Positions 17,535 through 26,507 are shown, numbered from the stretch's first letter. The stretch is 63,270 nucleotides of DNA from JBCBTJ01 sp039818665 (GCA_039818665.1 JBCBTJ010000012.1:1-63270); one strand, 5' to 3'. The notes: a model not told the origin generated them from the letters alone. Program-made: numbers and translations.

Positions 17535-18545
17535 TTAATGAAAGGCGGCGCTTTGCCGGTCGTCTTCCGCAAAGAGATGGTGGCGGCCTCGTCCGGCGGC
17601 TTTGGCTTCGTAGAGGGCGATGTCTGCGCATTTCATCAAGGTGTCGGCGTTTTCGGCATGCGCCGGCGCCCAAGCGACGCCGACCGACGCGCCGATGGTG
17701 AGCGTCAACTCGCCGACCTGGTAGGGCGCGCTCAGCTCATTGACGATCCGCATCGCGATCTGCGAGGCGAGCGCCGCGTCCGCGACCCCATTGGCGATCA
17801 CCATGAATTCGTCTCCGCCGAGCCGGGCGGCCCAATCATCCTTGCGCACCACGCTGCGCAGGCGGTCGGCGACAAGGCTCAGCAAGGCGTCGCCCACATC
17901 GTGGCCATAGGTGTCGTTCACCGGCTTGAACCGGTCGAGGTCGATCGCAAACAAGCCGACGCCGCCTGTCGCGCCGCCCCGCGCCATATCGTCGGCGATC
18001 CGGCGCGAAAAGGCATGCCGGTTCGCTAAACCCGTCAGCGCATCGTGATCCGCCAGAAATTGGAGCCGGCGCTGATCGTTCACCCGCTCCGTCACGTCCG
18101 TGCCGAGGCCGAGATAGCCTGTCAGACGGCCTGTCTCGTCAAAACGCGGCGCGGCGCTCAGCGAGATGACGTGCTCCGACCCGTCATAGGCGACAAAGGT
18201 CGAGTGGATGTCTGAATAGGGTTGGCGCGCCTCCAAAGCCGCAGACATCCGCGCCATTTCCTCATCGCCGAGCTCGACCACGTCCAAATAGTGCCGACCG
18301 ACCACCTCCGACGGATCGGACACAAGCGCCGGCATCGACCGACCGCCCACGGCGACCACAACGCCGTTGAGATCGGTCTCCCAGAACAGGTCCGCAGCCA
18401 ATTTGGCGAGGTCCATCGCCGCGTTGGACGGCCCCGCGCGGCGTCCAAAACCGATCCGCCTCAGCCAACCCGCTAAGCGCCAGGCCGCCCATATCGTCGC
18501 GCCGGCCCGATCTTGCTGAGACGGATGAAGTGCTTCGCTCATCAT
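17535..18545 (-). CDS. PAS domain-containing diguanylate cyclase
   Basis: A 336-residue protein with a PAS domain at about 45-155 (TDLNGVVVAVGG to LGTDVTERV) followed by a GGDEF domain. The active site RLGGDEF is at 241-247, and an I-site RKDD at 234-237 sits five residues before it, so both activity and product inhibition by cyclic di-GMP are expected. No EAL domain and no clear membrane helix is present. Two adjacent ATG codons at 18545 and 18542 are possible starts. An AT-rich divergent region separates it from the CaiB gene. Confidence 0.92.
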   Translation of the reverse strand: MMSEALHPSQQDRAGATIWAAWRLAGWLRRIGFGRRAGPSNAAMDLAKLAADLFWETDLNGVVVAVGGRSMPALVSDPSEVVGRHYLDVVELGDEEMARMSAALEARQPYSDIHSTFVAYDGSEHVISLSAAPRFDETGRLTGYLGLGTDVTERVNDQRRLQFLADHDALTGLANRHAFSRRIADDMARGGATGGVGLFAIDLDRFKPVNDTYGHDVGDALLSLVADRLRSVVRKDDWAARLGGDEFMVIANGVADAALASQIAMRIVNELSAPYQVGELTLTIGASVGVAWAPAHAENADTLMKCADIALYEAKAAGRGRHHLFAEDDRQSAAFH

Positions 18546-18569
18546 GTGAGGCAATATTGCATCTTATAA

Positions 18570-18597
18570 TTGAAAAACTGTTATTGCCACTTAGTAT
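18570..18597 (+). promoter_or_regulatory. candidate sigma70-type promoter for the CaiB gene
   Basis: The divergent gap 18546-18669 is markedly AT-rich compared with its surroundings. On the plus strand TTGAAA at 18570-18575 and TAGTAT at 18592-18597 are separated by 16 bases and lie about 70 bases before the CaiB-family start. The same AT-rich stretch must also serve the diguanylate cyclase on the other strand, for which I could not choose a single promoter. Confidence 0.35.
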
Positions 18598-18669
18598 ATA
18601 TTTTCGACACCTTGGTTGTCGGCCGGCGCTCGCTTGCCCGATCCAGGCGTCGCAGGCAGGCTCGCGCCC

Positions 18670-19872
18670 ATGACGCAGCCTCTGCTCGACGGCCTCAAAG
18701 TGATCGACCTCGCCAGCTTCATCGCCGGCCCCGTCGCCGCCACCATGCTCGCTGATTTCGGCGCGGACGTGATCAAGGTCGAGCCTAAGCACGGCGACAT
18801 GCTGCGCTACCTCTCCCACATCCCGACGACGCCCGACGCGCCAACGGACTATTTCTGGGACATGGACGGGCGCAATAAGCGCTCCATCACCCTCAACCTC
18901 AAACACCCCGCCGGCATGGAGGTGATGCGCAAGCTGATCGCCGAGGCCGATGTGCTGGTCACCAATCTGCCCCTGCCCTCGCGTGAGCGTTTGAAGCTCC
19001 GCTATGAGGATCTGAAGCCCCTGAATCCCCGCCTGATCTACGCGTCGCTAACCGCCTACGGCGAAGCCGGCCCCGACGCCCGCGGCAAGGGCTTCGACGT
19101 CACCGCTTACTGGATGCGCAGCGGTCTGATGGACCTGGTCCGCGCCCCCGGCGCCCCGCCGGCGCAAGCGGTGCCGGGCATGGGCGACCATCCGACCGCG
19201 GTCGCGCTCTTCGCCTCGATCATGACTGCGCTCCTGCATCGCGAACGCACCGGCGAAGGCTCCATGGCCCACACCTCACTCCTCGCCAACGGGCTTTGGT
19301 CGGCCTCCAGCATCGTCCAGGGCGCGCTCGCCGGCGGCGACCTCAACGCCTTCGACCAGCGCCGCAACGCCCAGGCCGTCCTCGCCCACCCCTACGAAAC
19401 CCAAGACGGCCGCCACCTCCTGTTCGGCGCGCAGACTGACTATGACGTCGCCGCGATCGGCGGCGTCATCGGCTTCGAAGAGATCCTCGCTGATCCGAAA
19501 TACGCCGAACCTATGCCGGCGTCCGAACGCCACCGTCGCCTCATCCAGGACATCGACGCACGCACCAAGTCTCGCACGGCGGAAGACTGGCTCGCCCTTT
19601 TTCTGGCCGCCGGCGCGCCTGTCGGCCTTGTGCCCAATGTCGCTGACGCCGCCGCCGATCCGCAGATTCAGGCCAATGGCTTCGCCGCCCCGCCCGCAGA
19701 CGACGCCGTCGCGACCCCACTCGTGGTGAACCCGCCGGTCAATGTCGCCGGCCTGCCCCGCCCCGGCGCGCGCAAAGCGCCGGAGCTTGGCGAGCATACG
19801 CAGGACGTGCTCGCCGAGCTCGGCCTTAGCGCCGAAGAGATCCGCGCCCTATGGGAGCAAGGCGCCGTCTAA
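18670..19872 (+). CDS. CaiB/BaiF family CoA-transferase
   Basis: A 400-residue family III CoA-transferase. The N-terminal block LKVIDLASFIAGPVAATMLADFGADVIKVE (read in two parts) is typical, NKRSITLNLKHP follows, and GFDVTAYWMRSGLM contains the aspartate expected to form the acyl anhydride. Family members include formyl- and alpha-methylacyl-CoA transferases and racemases, so the substrate is open. The ATG at 18670 opens the conserved start MTQPLLDGLKV. Its stop overlaps the stop of the nitronate monooxygenase gene (CTAA at 19869-19872). Confidence 0.9.
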   Translation: MTQPLLDGLKVIDLASFIAGPVAATMLADFGADVIKVEPKHGDMLRYLSHIPTTPDAPTDYFWDMDGRNKRSITLNLKHPAGMEVMRKLIAEADVLVTNLPLPSRERLKLRYEDLKPLNPRLIYASLTAYGEAGPDARGKGFDVTAYWMRSGLMDLVRAPGAPPAQAVPGMGDHPTAVALFASIMTALLHRERTGEGSMAHTSLLANGLWSASSIVQGALAGGDLNAFDQRRNAQAVLAHPYETQDGRHLLFGAQTDYDVAAIGGVIGFEEILADPKYAEPMPASERHRRLIQDIDARTKSRTAEDWLALFLAAGAPVGLVPNVADAAADPQIQANGFAAPPADDAVATPLVVNPPVNVAGLPRPGARKAPELGEHTQDVLAELGLSAEEIRALWEQGAV

Positions 19873-20843
19873 GCGGCGCGTACGCCGGCGAGGCGCTGGT
19901 CGATGACCTCCTCGGCCTCGCGCATGATCCGGTCGACCAGCTCTTTCACCGTCGGGATGTCGTCGATCAGACCCTGAACCTGGCCGGCCGACCAGATCCC
20001 GCCATCCGGATCGCCGTCCGCCATGGCTTGGCGCCCGCGGACGCCGGCCACCAAATGCTGAACGTCTTCGAACTTCGCCCCGCCGGCGCGCTCGATCTCC
20101 ACCACTTCGGTGCTGACCGCATTCTTCATAACCCGCGCAGTATTATGCAGCGTGCGGAAGATCAGCTTGGTGTCGCGCTCGTCATTCTCAACCATCTGAA
20201 GCTTGAACGAGTTGTGGATCGGCGCCTCCTGCGTGACGCAGAAGCGCGTGCCCATATTGATCCCGTCGGCGCCGAGGGCGAGCGCCGCCACAAGGCCGCG
20301 CCCATCGCCGAACCCGCCCGAAGCGAGCATTGGGATCTTCACTTTGTTCGCCGCCGCCGGGATCAAGATCAGGCCTGGAATATCGTCCTCGCCCGGATGG
20401 CCGGCGCATTCGAAGCCGTCGATCGAGATCGCGTCCACGCCCATCCGTTCGGCCGACAAAGCGTGGCGCACGGCGGTGCATTTGTGGATCACTTTGACGC
20501 CGTGCTCTTTGAAATGATCGACGTGTTCTTTCGGCTTATAGCCCGCCGTCTCGACGATCTTGATCCCGCTCTCAATGATCACGTCGCGGTATTCGGCGTA
20601 GGGCGGCGGCTTGATCGCCGGCAGGATGGTGAGGTTCACGCCGAAGGGCTTGTCGGTCATCTCTCGCGTGCGGGCGATCTCCTTGGCGAGGTCTTCCGGC
20701 GTCGGCTGCGTCAGCGCGGTCAGAAAGCCGAGCGCCCCAGCGTTCGCCACCGGCGCGACCATTTCGGCGTAGCCCACCCACTGCATGCCGCCTTGCGCGA
20801 TCGGATGCTCCACGCCGAACATCTCGGTGAACCTGGTTTTCAT
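19869..20843 (-). CDS. nitronate monooxygenase family FMN enzyme
   Basis: A 324-residue TIM-barrel flavoenzyme of the 2-nitropropane dioxygenase or nitronate monooxygenase group. PIAQGGMQWVGYAEM and NAGALGFLTAL form the N-terminal FMN site; DGFECAGHPGEDD and MLASGGFGDGRGLVAALALGADG supply the central histidine and the phosphate-binding loop. The ATG at 20843 has AAGAGGGA upstream. It detoxifies alkyl nitronates in characterised relatives; some homologues act as enoyl reductases, so the role here is not certain. Confidence 0.9.
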   Translation of the reverse strand: MKTRFTEMFGVEHPIAQGGMQWVGYAEMVAPVANAGALGFLTALTQPTPEDLAKEIARTREMTDKPFGVNLTILPAIKPPPYAEYRDVIIESGIKIVETAGYKPKEHVDHFKEHGVKVIHKCTAVRHALSAERMGVDAISIDGFECAGHPGEDDIPGLILIPAAANKVKIPMLASGGFGDGRGLVAALALGADGINMGTRFCVTQEAPIHNSFKLQMVENDERDTKLIFRTLHNTARVMKNAVSTEVVEIERAGGAKFEDVQHLVAGVRGRQAMADGDPDGGIWSAGQVQGLIDDIPTVKELVDRIMREAEEVIDQRLAGVRAA

Positions 20844-20946
20844 TGGCGTCCCTCTTTCCCTTCGAAGCGCTGTTTTGACTACACAGTACGCGCAAATGAC
20901 GCCTTCGCCATAGCCCTGCCCGCGCCGGCCCTCTAACACCCCCGCC

Positions 20947-22275
20947 ATGACCGCCGCCCCCCTCACCCGCGCCCGCGTGCTCGCGCTCGCCTGGCCCGTC
21001 GTGCTCGCCCAGGCGGCGACGGCCATGACCGGCGTGGTCGACACCGCCGTCATGGGCCGGTTCGGCGACAAGACGGACCTCGCCGCGGTCGCCGTGGCCG
21101 CGGTCTCGTTCAGCTTCATCTATTGGGCCTTCGGCTTCCTGCGCATGTCGACGACCGGGCTGACAGCCCAAGCCGAAGGCGGCGGAGACAAAGCCGGCTC
21201 CCGCGCCATCCTCCAGCGCAGCCTGCTCCTCGCCGGCGCGCTCGGGGTCGCGCTCATCCTACTCTTCCCGCTTATCCGCTGGGCCGCGCTCGCCGCCTTT
21301 CAGGCCGAGGCCGATGTCGAGACGCTTGCGACCGGCTATTTCAACGCCCGCATCTGGGGCGCGCCGGCGGCGCTGATGGGTTTCGCCGTCAATGGCTGGC
21401 TGCTCGGCACTGGGCGAACGCGCGGGCTGCTCGCCTTCCAAATCGTCCTTAACGGCGTCAACGCCGGCCTCGACGCCTGGTTCGTCGCGGGCCTAGGCTG
21501 GGGCCCGGCCGGCATCGGCGCCGGCACCGCGATCGCCGAATGGACTGCGCTCGGCTTCGGTCTCTTCCTCGTTCGCGACGGTCTCAAGCCCGCCGGCGGC
21601 CTCTTCGCCCGCGCCAAGCTCGCCGCGCTCTTCACCGCCAATCGCGACATCATGATCCGCACCTTGGCGCTGCTCTTCGCCTTCGCCTGGTTCGTGAACT
21701 CCGGCGCCCAAGTCGGCACCGCCGCGCTCGCGGGCAACCAGGTCCTCCTCCAATTCATCGCCGTTGCGGCCTTCGTCCTCGACGCCTTCGCCTTTACCGC
21801 CGAAAAAGAGATCGGCGAGGCCTATGGCGCGCGCGATCCAGCCCGGCTCGGCCTCGCCATGCGTCGCACGAGCGAGCTCGCCGTCGGCTTCGGCGCGCTC
21901 ATCGCGCTCCTGTTTTTTGTCGGCGGCGGCTGGGTGATCGAGACCGTCGTCGCTGATCCGGAAGCCCGCGCCGCCGCGCTCGCCTTCCTCCCCTACTGCG
22001 CCGTCGTCCCGCTCATCGGCGTCGCCGCCTGGCAGCTCGACGGCGCCTTTCTCGGCGCGACCCAGGGCGCAGCCCTCCGCAACGCCGGCGTCGCCTCCAT
22101 GGCGCTCTATGTCGGCGCCGACCTGCTTCTCGCCCCGCGCTTCGGAAACACGGGCGTCTGGGCCGCCTTTCTGCTTATGTACGTCTTCCGCGCCGCATGC
22201 CTCGGCGCCTATTGGCCGCGGCTGATGCGCGCCGTCAGCGCAGATCCGCGCCCGCAGCCTCAGCCACAGAGCTGA
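20947..22275 (+). CDS. MATE family efflux transporter (DinF-like)
   Basis: A 442-residue protein of twelve predicted membrane helices. LALAWPVVLAQAATAMTGVVDTAVMGRFGD is the classic MATE N terminus (given here in its two halves), and the second half repeats the pattern. Lengths and the DTAVMGRFG motif fit the DinF branch, which exports cationic drugs or toxic metabolites using ion gradients. No SOS operator is present upstream. Its 3' end overlaps the convergent pyrD gene by 41 bases. Confidence 0.92.
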   Translation: MTAAPLTRARVLALAWPVVLAQAATAMTGVVDTAVMGRFGDKTDLAAVAVAAVSFSFIYWAFGFLRMSTTGLTAQAEGGGDKAGSRAILQRSLLLAGALGVALILLFPLIRWAALAAFQAEADVETLATGYFNARIWGAPAALMGFAVNGWLLGTGRTRGLLAFQIVLNGVNAGLDAWFVAGLGWGPAGIGAGTAIAEWTALGFGLFLVRDGLKPAGGLFARAKLAALFTANRDIMIRTLALLFAFAWFVNSGAQVGTAALAGNQVLLQFIAVAAFVLDAFAFTAEKEIGEAYGARDPARLGLAMRRTSELAVGFGALIALLFFVGGGWVIETVVADPEARAAALAFLPYCAVVPLIGVAAWQLDGAFLGATQGAALRNAGVASMALYVGADLLLAPRFGNTGVWAAFLLMYVFRAACLGAYWPRLMRAVSADPRPQPQPQS

Positions 22276-23302
22276 ACCCGTCGGCCTTCAGCCGCGCCGC
22301 CAAGTCGCGCTTGATCCGCCCGATAAGGCCCGGCCCGTCATAGACGAGCGCGGAATAAAGCTGCAGAGCGTGCGCGCCCGCGCGGATTTTGGCGTAAGCC
22401 TCCGCCCCCGACGACACGCCGCCGACGCCGATCAAATCCAGCTCGCCGAACAGCGCCTCAGCGAAGGCGCGCAAAATCCGCGTCGAAGGTTCGAACAATG
22501 GCGCGCCGGACAGGCCGCCGGCCTCGCTCGCCCATCGACTTCGCAGGCTCTCAGGACGCTCGATGGTCGTATTGGAGACGATCAAACCCGTGAGAAACGG
22601 AGCGCCGCGCACAACCTCGACAATGTCGGCCACAGCAGCGTCATCCAGATCGGGCGCGACTTTCAGGAACACCGGCTTGCCGCCGCCAGCGCCCGCCACG
22701 GCCTCGCTGCAGCGCGCGAGCAACGCTTCCAGCGCGCCCTTGTCCTGCAACCCCCGCAGGCCCGGCGTGTTGGGCGAGGAGATGTTGATCGTCACATAGT
22801 CCGCATACGGCCAGACCGCCTCGATCCCGGCGACATAATCGGCAACCCGGTCCCCGCTGTCCTTGTTCGCGCCGACATTCGCGCCGACCGGCCCGCCTCG
22901 CTTAGCGCCGGCTCTCAGCCTGCGGACGAAAGGCGGCAGGCCCTCATTGTTGAACCCCATCCGGTTGATCACAGCGCGGTCTTCGGCGAGCCGGAACAAG
23001 CGCGGCTTCGGATTGCCGGGCTGCGGGCGCGGCGTCACCGTTCCGCACTCCACAAAGCCGAAGCCGAAACGCAGCATCGGCCGGAACACTTCGGCGTTTT
23101 TGTCGAACCCCGCCGCCAGACCGACCGGATTGGCGAGGTCGAGACCGGATTTCGGCAGGATCGTCCTCAGAACGGGATCGTCAGCGCCAGCATGGATCGG
23201 CAGCCGATTGAGCTTTAGAGCGCGAATGGTCGAAACATGCGCGGCTTCTGGCGGCAGACGCCGCGCCGCTTTCGCTGCAAGATCGAAAAGAGCCGGCCTC
23301 AC
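22235..23302 (-). CDS. pyrD: quinone-dependent dihydroorotate dehydrogenase
   Basis: A 355-residue class 2 enzyme that oxidises dihydroorotate to orotate in pyrimidine synthesis and passes electrons to quinone at the inner membrane. NPVGLAAGFDKNAEV and FGFVECGTVTPRPQPGN are the FMN and substrate blocks; NRMGFNNEGL, ITINISSPNTPGLR-type residues (VTINISSPNTPGLR) and GVGGVSSGAEAYAKI follow. I place the start at the GTG at 23302 (VRPALFDLAAK), which overlaps the upstream DUF952 stop as GTGA. The 3' end overlaps the MATE gene by 41 bases. Confidence 0.94.
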   Translation of the reverse strand: MRPALFDLAAKAARRLPPEAAHVSTIRALKLNRLPIHAGADDPVLRTILPKSGLDLANPVGLAAGFDKNAEVFRPMLRFGFGFVECGTVTPRPQPGNPKPRLFRLAEDRAVINRMGFNNEGLPPFVRRLRAGAKRGGPVGANVGANKDSGDRVADYVAGIEAVWPYADYVTINISSPNTPGLRGLQDKGALEALLARCSEAVAGAGGGKPVFLKVAPDLDDAAVADIVEVVRGAPFLTGLIVSNTTIERPESLRSRWASEAGGLSGAPLFEPSTRILRAFAEALFGELDLIGVGGVSSGAEAYAKIRAGAHALQLYSALVYDGPGLIGRIKRDLAARLKADGFSSVAEAAGADLR

Positions 23303-23643
23303 AAATCCCCCGGCATGATCGGCGCGCCGTCCGTGTCGAGGGACAGCGTCCATCGCCGCGTGGCGGCGGCCACCTTAAGCGCGCCATAGAGATGGGGAAA
23401 CAAAGCGCCGCCCCGCGACGGCTCCCACTTCAACGCCGCGCCAAGCGCTGGCGCGTCGAACTCCAACAAGACGCAGCCCGCTTTGCCCCGATAGTGCAGT
23501 CGCGCGGTCTCAGCGACCTGATCGCGCGCCGAGAGGTGCACATAGCCATCAGCGTCGTCCAACGCGGTCGAGGTCACGCCAGCGGCCTCGGCCTTGGCCC
23601 AGTCCTCGGCGGTCAAGAGCTTGTAGACGAAGCGGTCCGACAT
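23299..23643 (-). CDS. DUF952 family protein
   Basis: A 114-residue cytoplasmic protein. FVYKLLTAEDWAKAEAAG, DDADGYVHLSARDQV and LKWEPSRGGALFPHLYG match the conserved blocks of DUF952. The biochemical role is unknown. It is coupled to pyrD through a 4-base GTGA overlap, and DUF952 next to pyrD is, from general knowledge, a common alphaproteobacterial arrangement, which suggests a link with pyrimidine metabolism without proving it. Confidence 0.87.
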   Translation of the reverse strand: MSDRFVYKLLTAEDWAKAEAAGVTSTALDDADGYVHLSARDQVAETARLHYRGKAGCVLLEFDAPALGAALKWEPSRGGALFPHLYGALKVAAATRRWTLSLDTDGAPIMPGDL

Positions 23644-23768
23644 GCCCGCTTTGAAACAGCGTTCGACGGCGCGCGCAAACCATCGGCTGGGCGTTAAGCG
23701 ATTGATAAGCCTGAAATCGGCTGATATTCCTACATAAACAACTTAAGCGAGATCGCGAGGGAGCCGAG

Positions 23769-24110
23769 ATGCGTCATGCTGATATCTGGCGCGGCCTGGA
23801 CCGCTTGGCCGAAAAGCACGGCCTGACCACGTCCGGCCTCGCCCGGCGCGCGGGCCTCGACCCCACCAGTTTCAACCCGTCCAAGCGCGCCGCCAAGGAT
23901 GGCCGCCCACGCTGGCCTTCGACGGAGAGCATCGCACGCGCGCTCACCGCCGTCGGCGCCGATTTTTCCGACTTCGCGGCCCTTATCGAACCGCCCGCCC
24001 GACAGCGCGCGGCGCCGATGATCGGTCGCGCCTATGCCGGGCCCGGCCGCGAGCCCGACCGGGCCGACCAGAACGAGCCCGCCGCGCGGCGGGTCCGCTC
24101 CGAAGCTTAG
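23769..24110 (+). CDS. HTH repressor-like protein lacking its S24 peptidase domain
   Basis: A 113-residue protein. The N-terminal 75 residues (MRHADIWRGLDRLAEKHGL, SGLARRAGLDPTSFNPSKR, RPRWPSTESIARAL) look like the DNA-binding part of alphaproteobacterial LexA/S24-type repressors. In those proteins an S24 autoprotease follows; here only PMIGRAYAGPG, like the first S24 residues, remains before a Pro/Arg-rich tail and the stop. No frame downstream restores S24 sequence. It is either a shortened regulator or a decayed gene. The start has GAGGGAG upstream. Confidence 0.6.
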   Translation: MRHADIWRGLDRLAEKHGLTTSGLARRAGLDPTSFNPSKRAAKDGRPRWPSTESIARALTAVGADFSDFAALIEPPARQRAAPMIGRAYAGPGREPDRADQNEPAARRVRSEA

Positions 24111-24165
24111 GGACTCGTCTGCAGCCGTCTTGCCGGCGCGATAAAGCCGCGCCACATCAGGCCGC

Positions 24166-25068
24166 ATGGACTGGGACAAGCTCAAATCCTTCCACGCCGC
24201 CGCCGAAACCGGCAGCCTCACCGCCGCCGGCGAGCGTCTCGGCGTCTCACAGTCGGCGGTGTCCCGTCAGATCTCGGCGCTTGAAGAGTCGCTCGCAGTC
24301 TCGCTGTTCCAGCGCCATCCCCGCGGCCTGGTGCTCACAGACGCGGGCCACACCTTGCTCAGATCGACGAAGGACATGGCGAGCGCGGCCAACATCGCCG
24401 CCTCCGCGCTCAAAGACCAACAGGAGACCGCCCAAGGCGACCTCGTCGTCACCGCCCCCGTCGCCTTCGGCTCGACTTGGCTCGTCCCCCGCCTCGGCCC
24501 CTTTCTGCGCGATCATCCCGATCTCCGCTTGGATCTCCGCCTCGACGATCGCGAATACGACCTCCTGAAACTCGAAGCCGAATGCGCCATCCGCCTTTGG
24601 GCCGCTGACAAGGCCGACCTCATCCAGCGCAAATTGGTCGGCGTCGCGACCAATCTGTACGCCGCGCCGGACTATCTAAAAGTCCATGGAGCCCCACAGT
24701 CGCCGCAGGATCTCGACGATCATAAAATCATCGCCTATGGCGACGATCGCTCGCCGATGCAGACGGTCAATTGGGCCCTGCGCATCGGCCGCGACGACCG
24801 CCCGCCTCGAAAAGCCGCGCTTCGGGTCAACAATGTCTTCGCCATGCTCCGCGCGGTGGAGACCGGCCTCGGCGTCGCCGACGTGCCGGACTATATGGCT
24901 GCGGCCTCCCCCAAGCTCGTCCGCGTCCTGCCGGAACACACCGGGCCGAGCTTCGATCTCTACTTCATCTACCCAAGCGACCTGAAGCGATCGAAACGGG
25001 TCGCCGCGTTCCGCGACTTCCTCACGCGCGAGATCGATGGGATCAGAATGGCTCCCATGCGCGTTTAG
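24166..25068 (+). CDS. LysR family transcriptional regulator
   Basis: A 300-residue LysR-type regulator. The winged helix (MDWDKLKSFHAAAETGSLTA, GVSQSAVSRQISALEESL) is followed by an effector-binding domain with ADVPDYMAAASPKLVRVLPE near the C terminus. It lies 55 bases after the shortened repressor gene on the same strand and has no divergent partner, so its target is not obvious from context. A rho-independent terminator follows about 170 bases downstream. Confidence 0.92.
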   Translation: MDWDKLKSFHAAAETGSLTAAGERLGVSQSAVSRQISALEESLAVSLFQRHPRGLVLTDAGHTLLRSTKDMASAANIAASALKDQQETAQGDLVVTAPVAFGSTWLVPRLGPFLRDHPDLRLDLRLDDREYDLLKLEAECAIRLWAADKADLIQRKLVGVATNLYAAPDYLKVHGAPQSPQDLDDHKIIAYGDDRSPMQTVNWALRIGRDDRPPRKAALRVNNVFAMLRAVETGLGVADVPDYMAAASPKLVRVLPEHTGPSFDLYFIYPSDLKRSKRVAAFRDFLTREIDGIRMAPMRV

Positions 25069-25109
25069 GGCGAACGCCTCGCTCCGCTATGCATTTTCGC
25101 AAGTAGGAA

Positions 25110-25270
25110 TTGCTGAAACTTAAGGTGCGTGCGCGCCGGGGCGACCTTATGTACAAGCTGCGTTTTGATCCTGGGCGCGTCCGATATCGGTTCGCCGATT
25201 CGGCTTTCCTCCCTCCCCAAAACAGGATCACACCTTCCGGCCGGGCGCTCGTCGCCCGGCCGTTTTCTTT
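25110..25270 (+). ncRNA. candidate small RNA with CU-rich stretch and terminator
   Basis: Between the LysR stop and the aminotransferase there is a short structured stretch: a hairpin ATCGG-TTCG-CCGAT at 25186-25199, a CU-rich unpaired run TTTCCTCCCTCCCC at about 25205-25218, then a strong terminator. Hairpin, anti-Shine-Dalgarno-like CU motif and terminator is the order seen in alphaproteobacterial CcsR/cuckoo-type sRNAs. The 5' end is a guess and a simple 3' untranslated region of the LysR gene is equally possible. A short open frame here has no coding support. Confidence 0.25.
25238..25270 (+). terminator. rho-independent terminator
   Basis: CGGCCGGGCG and CGCCCGGCCG form a perfect 10-bp stem around the loop CTCGT, followed by TTTTCTTT. 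It ends plus-strand transcription from the LysR gene or from a small RNA before the convergent aminotransferase. Confidence 0.85.
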
Positions 25271-25301
25271 GCTGGCATATGGGCCCGACGACGCGGGCGT
25301 A

Positions 25302-26507
25302 TCAGCTGAGCGCGGCGCAGAAGCGCTGGATCCGGGCGCAGGCTTCGGTCAGCGCGTCGGTCGAGGTCGCATATGAGACCCGGAAGGCTGGCGACAGGCC
25401 GAACGCTTCGCCGAACACGACCGCGACCTTTTCAGTCTGCAGCAGCTCGGCCGCGAAGTCCGCATCGGTTTCGATGAGCTTGCCGGACGGCGACGTCTTG
25501 CCGATCGCCCCAGCGCAGGAGGGGTAGACATAGAATGCGCCTTCCGGCGTCGGGCAGCGCAACCCATCGGCGGCGTTGAGGCCCTCCACGACCAAGTCCC
25601 GGCGTGATTTAAAGACCGCGTTGCGCTCCGGAATGAAGTCCTGCGGCCCGTTGAGCGCCTCCACCGCCGCCCATTGGCTGATCGAACACGGATTCGACGT
25701 CGACTGGCTCATCACCTTGCGCATGGTGGCGATCAGCTTTTCGGGTCCGGCGGCGTAGCCGATCCGCCAGCCTGTCATCGCATAGGCTTTGGAAACGCCG
25801 TTCATCGTCAGCGTCCGCTCGTATAGCGCCGGCTCCACCTGAGCGATCGTCGAGAACTCGAAATCGTCATAGACGAGATGCTCATACATATCGTCCGTCA
25901 GCACCCAGACATGCGGATGGCGCATCAGCACGTCGGCGAGCGCGGCGAGTTCGTCGCGCGTATAGGCCGCGCCGGTCGGATTTGAGGGCGAGTTGAGGAT
26001 CAACCACTTCGTCTTCGGCGTGATGGCCGCCTCAAGCGCGTCCGGCGTAAGCTTGTAGTTCACATTCGGGCCGCACGCGACCGGAACCGGCGTGCCGCCC
26101 GCCATCAAAGCCATGTCGGGATAGCTCACCCAATAAGGCGCCGGCACGATCACTTCGTCGCCAGGATTCAGGGTGGAAACGAAGGCGTTGAAGATGACAG
26201 GCTTGCCGCCCGGCGACACATTCACTTGGGCCGGCGTATAGTCGAGCCCATTGTCCCGCTTGAACTTTGCGCAAATCGCCTCCTTCAGCTCAGGGATTCC
26301 GTCTGCGGGCGTGTATTTGGTCTTCCCTTCGGCGATGGCGCGGACCGCCGCCTCCTTGATATTGTCCGGCGTGTCGAAATCCGGCTCCCCGGCGCCCAGC
26401 CCGATCACGTCTTCGCCGGCCCGGCGCAACTCTGCAGCCTTTGTGGTCACCGCGATCGTCGCCGACGGCTTCACGCGCTCGATCGCGTTGCTGAGAGTGA
26501 TATCCAT
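25302..26507 (-). CDS. aspartate aminotransferase (class I PLP enzyme)
   Basis: A 401-residue fold-type I aminotransferase. VIGLGAGEPDFDTPDNIKEA, NSPSNPTGAAYTRDEL and NGVSKAYAMTGWRIGY, with the PLP lysine in SKAYAMTG, are the class I signatures; the C-terminal FRVSYATS arginine binds the substrate carboxylate. It resembles the Rhizobium/Thermus-type (subgroup I-gamma) aspartate aminotransferases, some of which also use prephenate. The ATG at 26507 (MDITLSNAIERV) has GGGAGAGGA upstream. The plus-strand terminator at 25238-25270 separates it from LysR. Confidence 0.92.
   Translation of the reverse strand: MDITLSNAIERVKPSATIAVTTKAAELRRAGEDVIGLGAGEPDFDTPDNIKEAAVRAIAEGKTKYTPADGIPELKEAICAKFKRDNGLDYTPAQVNVSPGGKPVIFNAFVSTLNPGDEVIVPAPYWVSYPDMALMAGGTPVPVACGPNVNYKLTPDALEAAITPKTKWLILNSPSNPTGAAYTRDELAALADVLMRHPHVWVLTDDMYEHLVYDDFEFSTIAQVEPALYERTLTMNGVSKAYAMTGWRIGYAAGPEKLIATMRKVMSQSTSNPCSISQWAAVEALNGPQDFIPERNAVFKSRRDLVVEGLNAADGLRCPTPEGAFYVYPSCAGAIGKTSPSGKLIETDADFAAELLQTEKVAVVFGEAFGLSPAFRVSYATSTDALTEACARIQRFCAALS

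Noticed and set aside
23694..23708. CtrA-like site TTAA-N7-ATAA before the repressor-like gene
   Set aside because: One half-site deviates from TTAA and the match is too short to support alone.
25110..25376. An 88-codon open frame between LysR and the aminotransferase
   Set aside because: A strong terminator lies inside it, it runs into the convergent aminotransferase, and it has no recognisable protein features.
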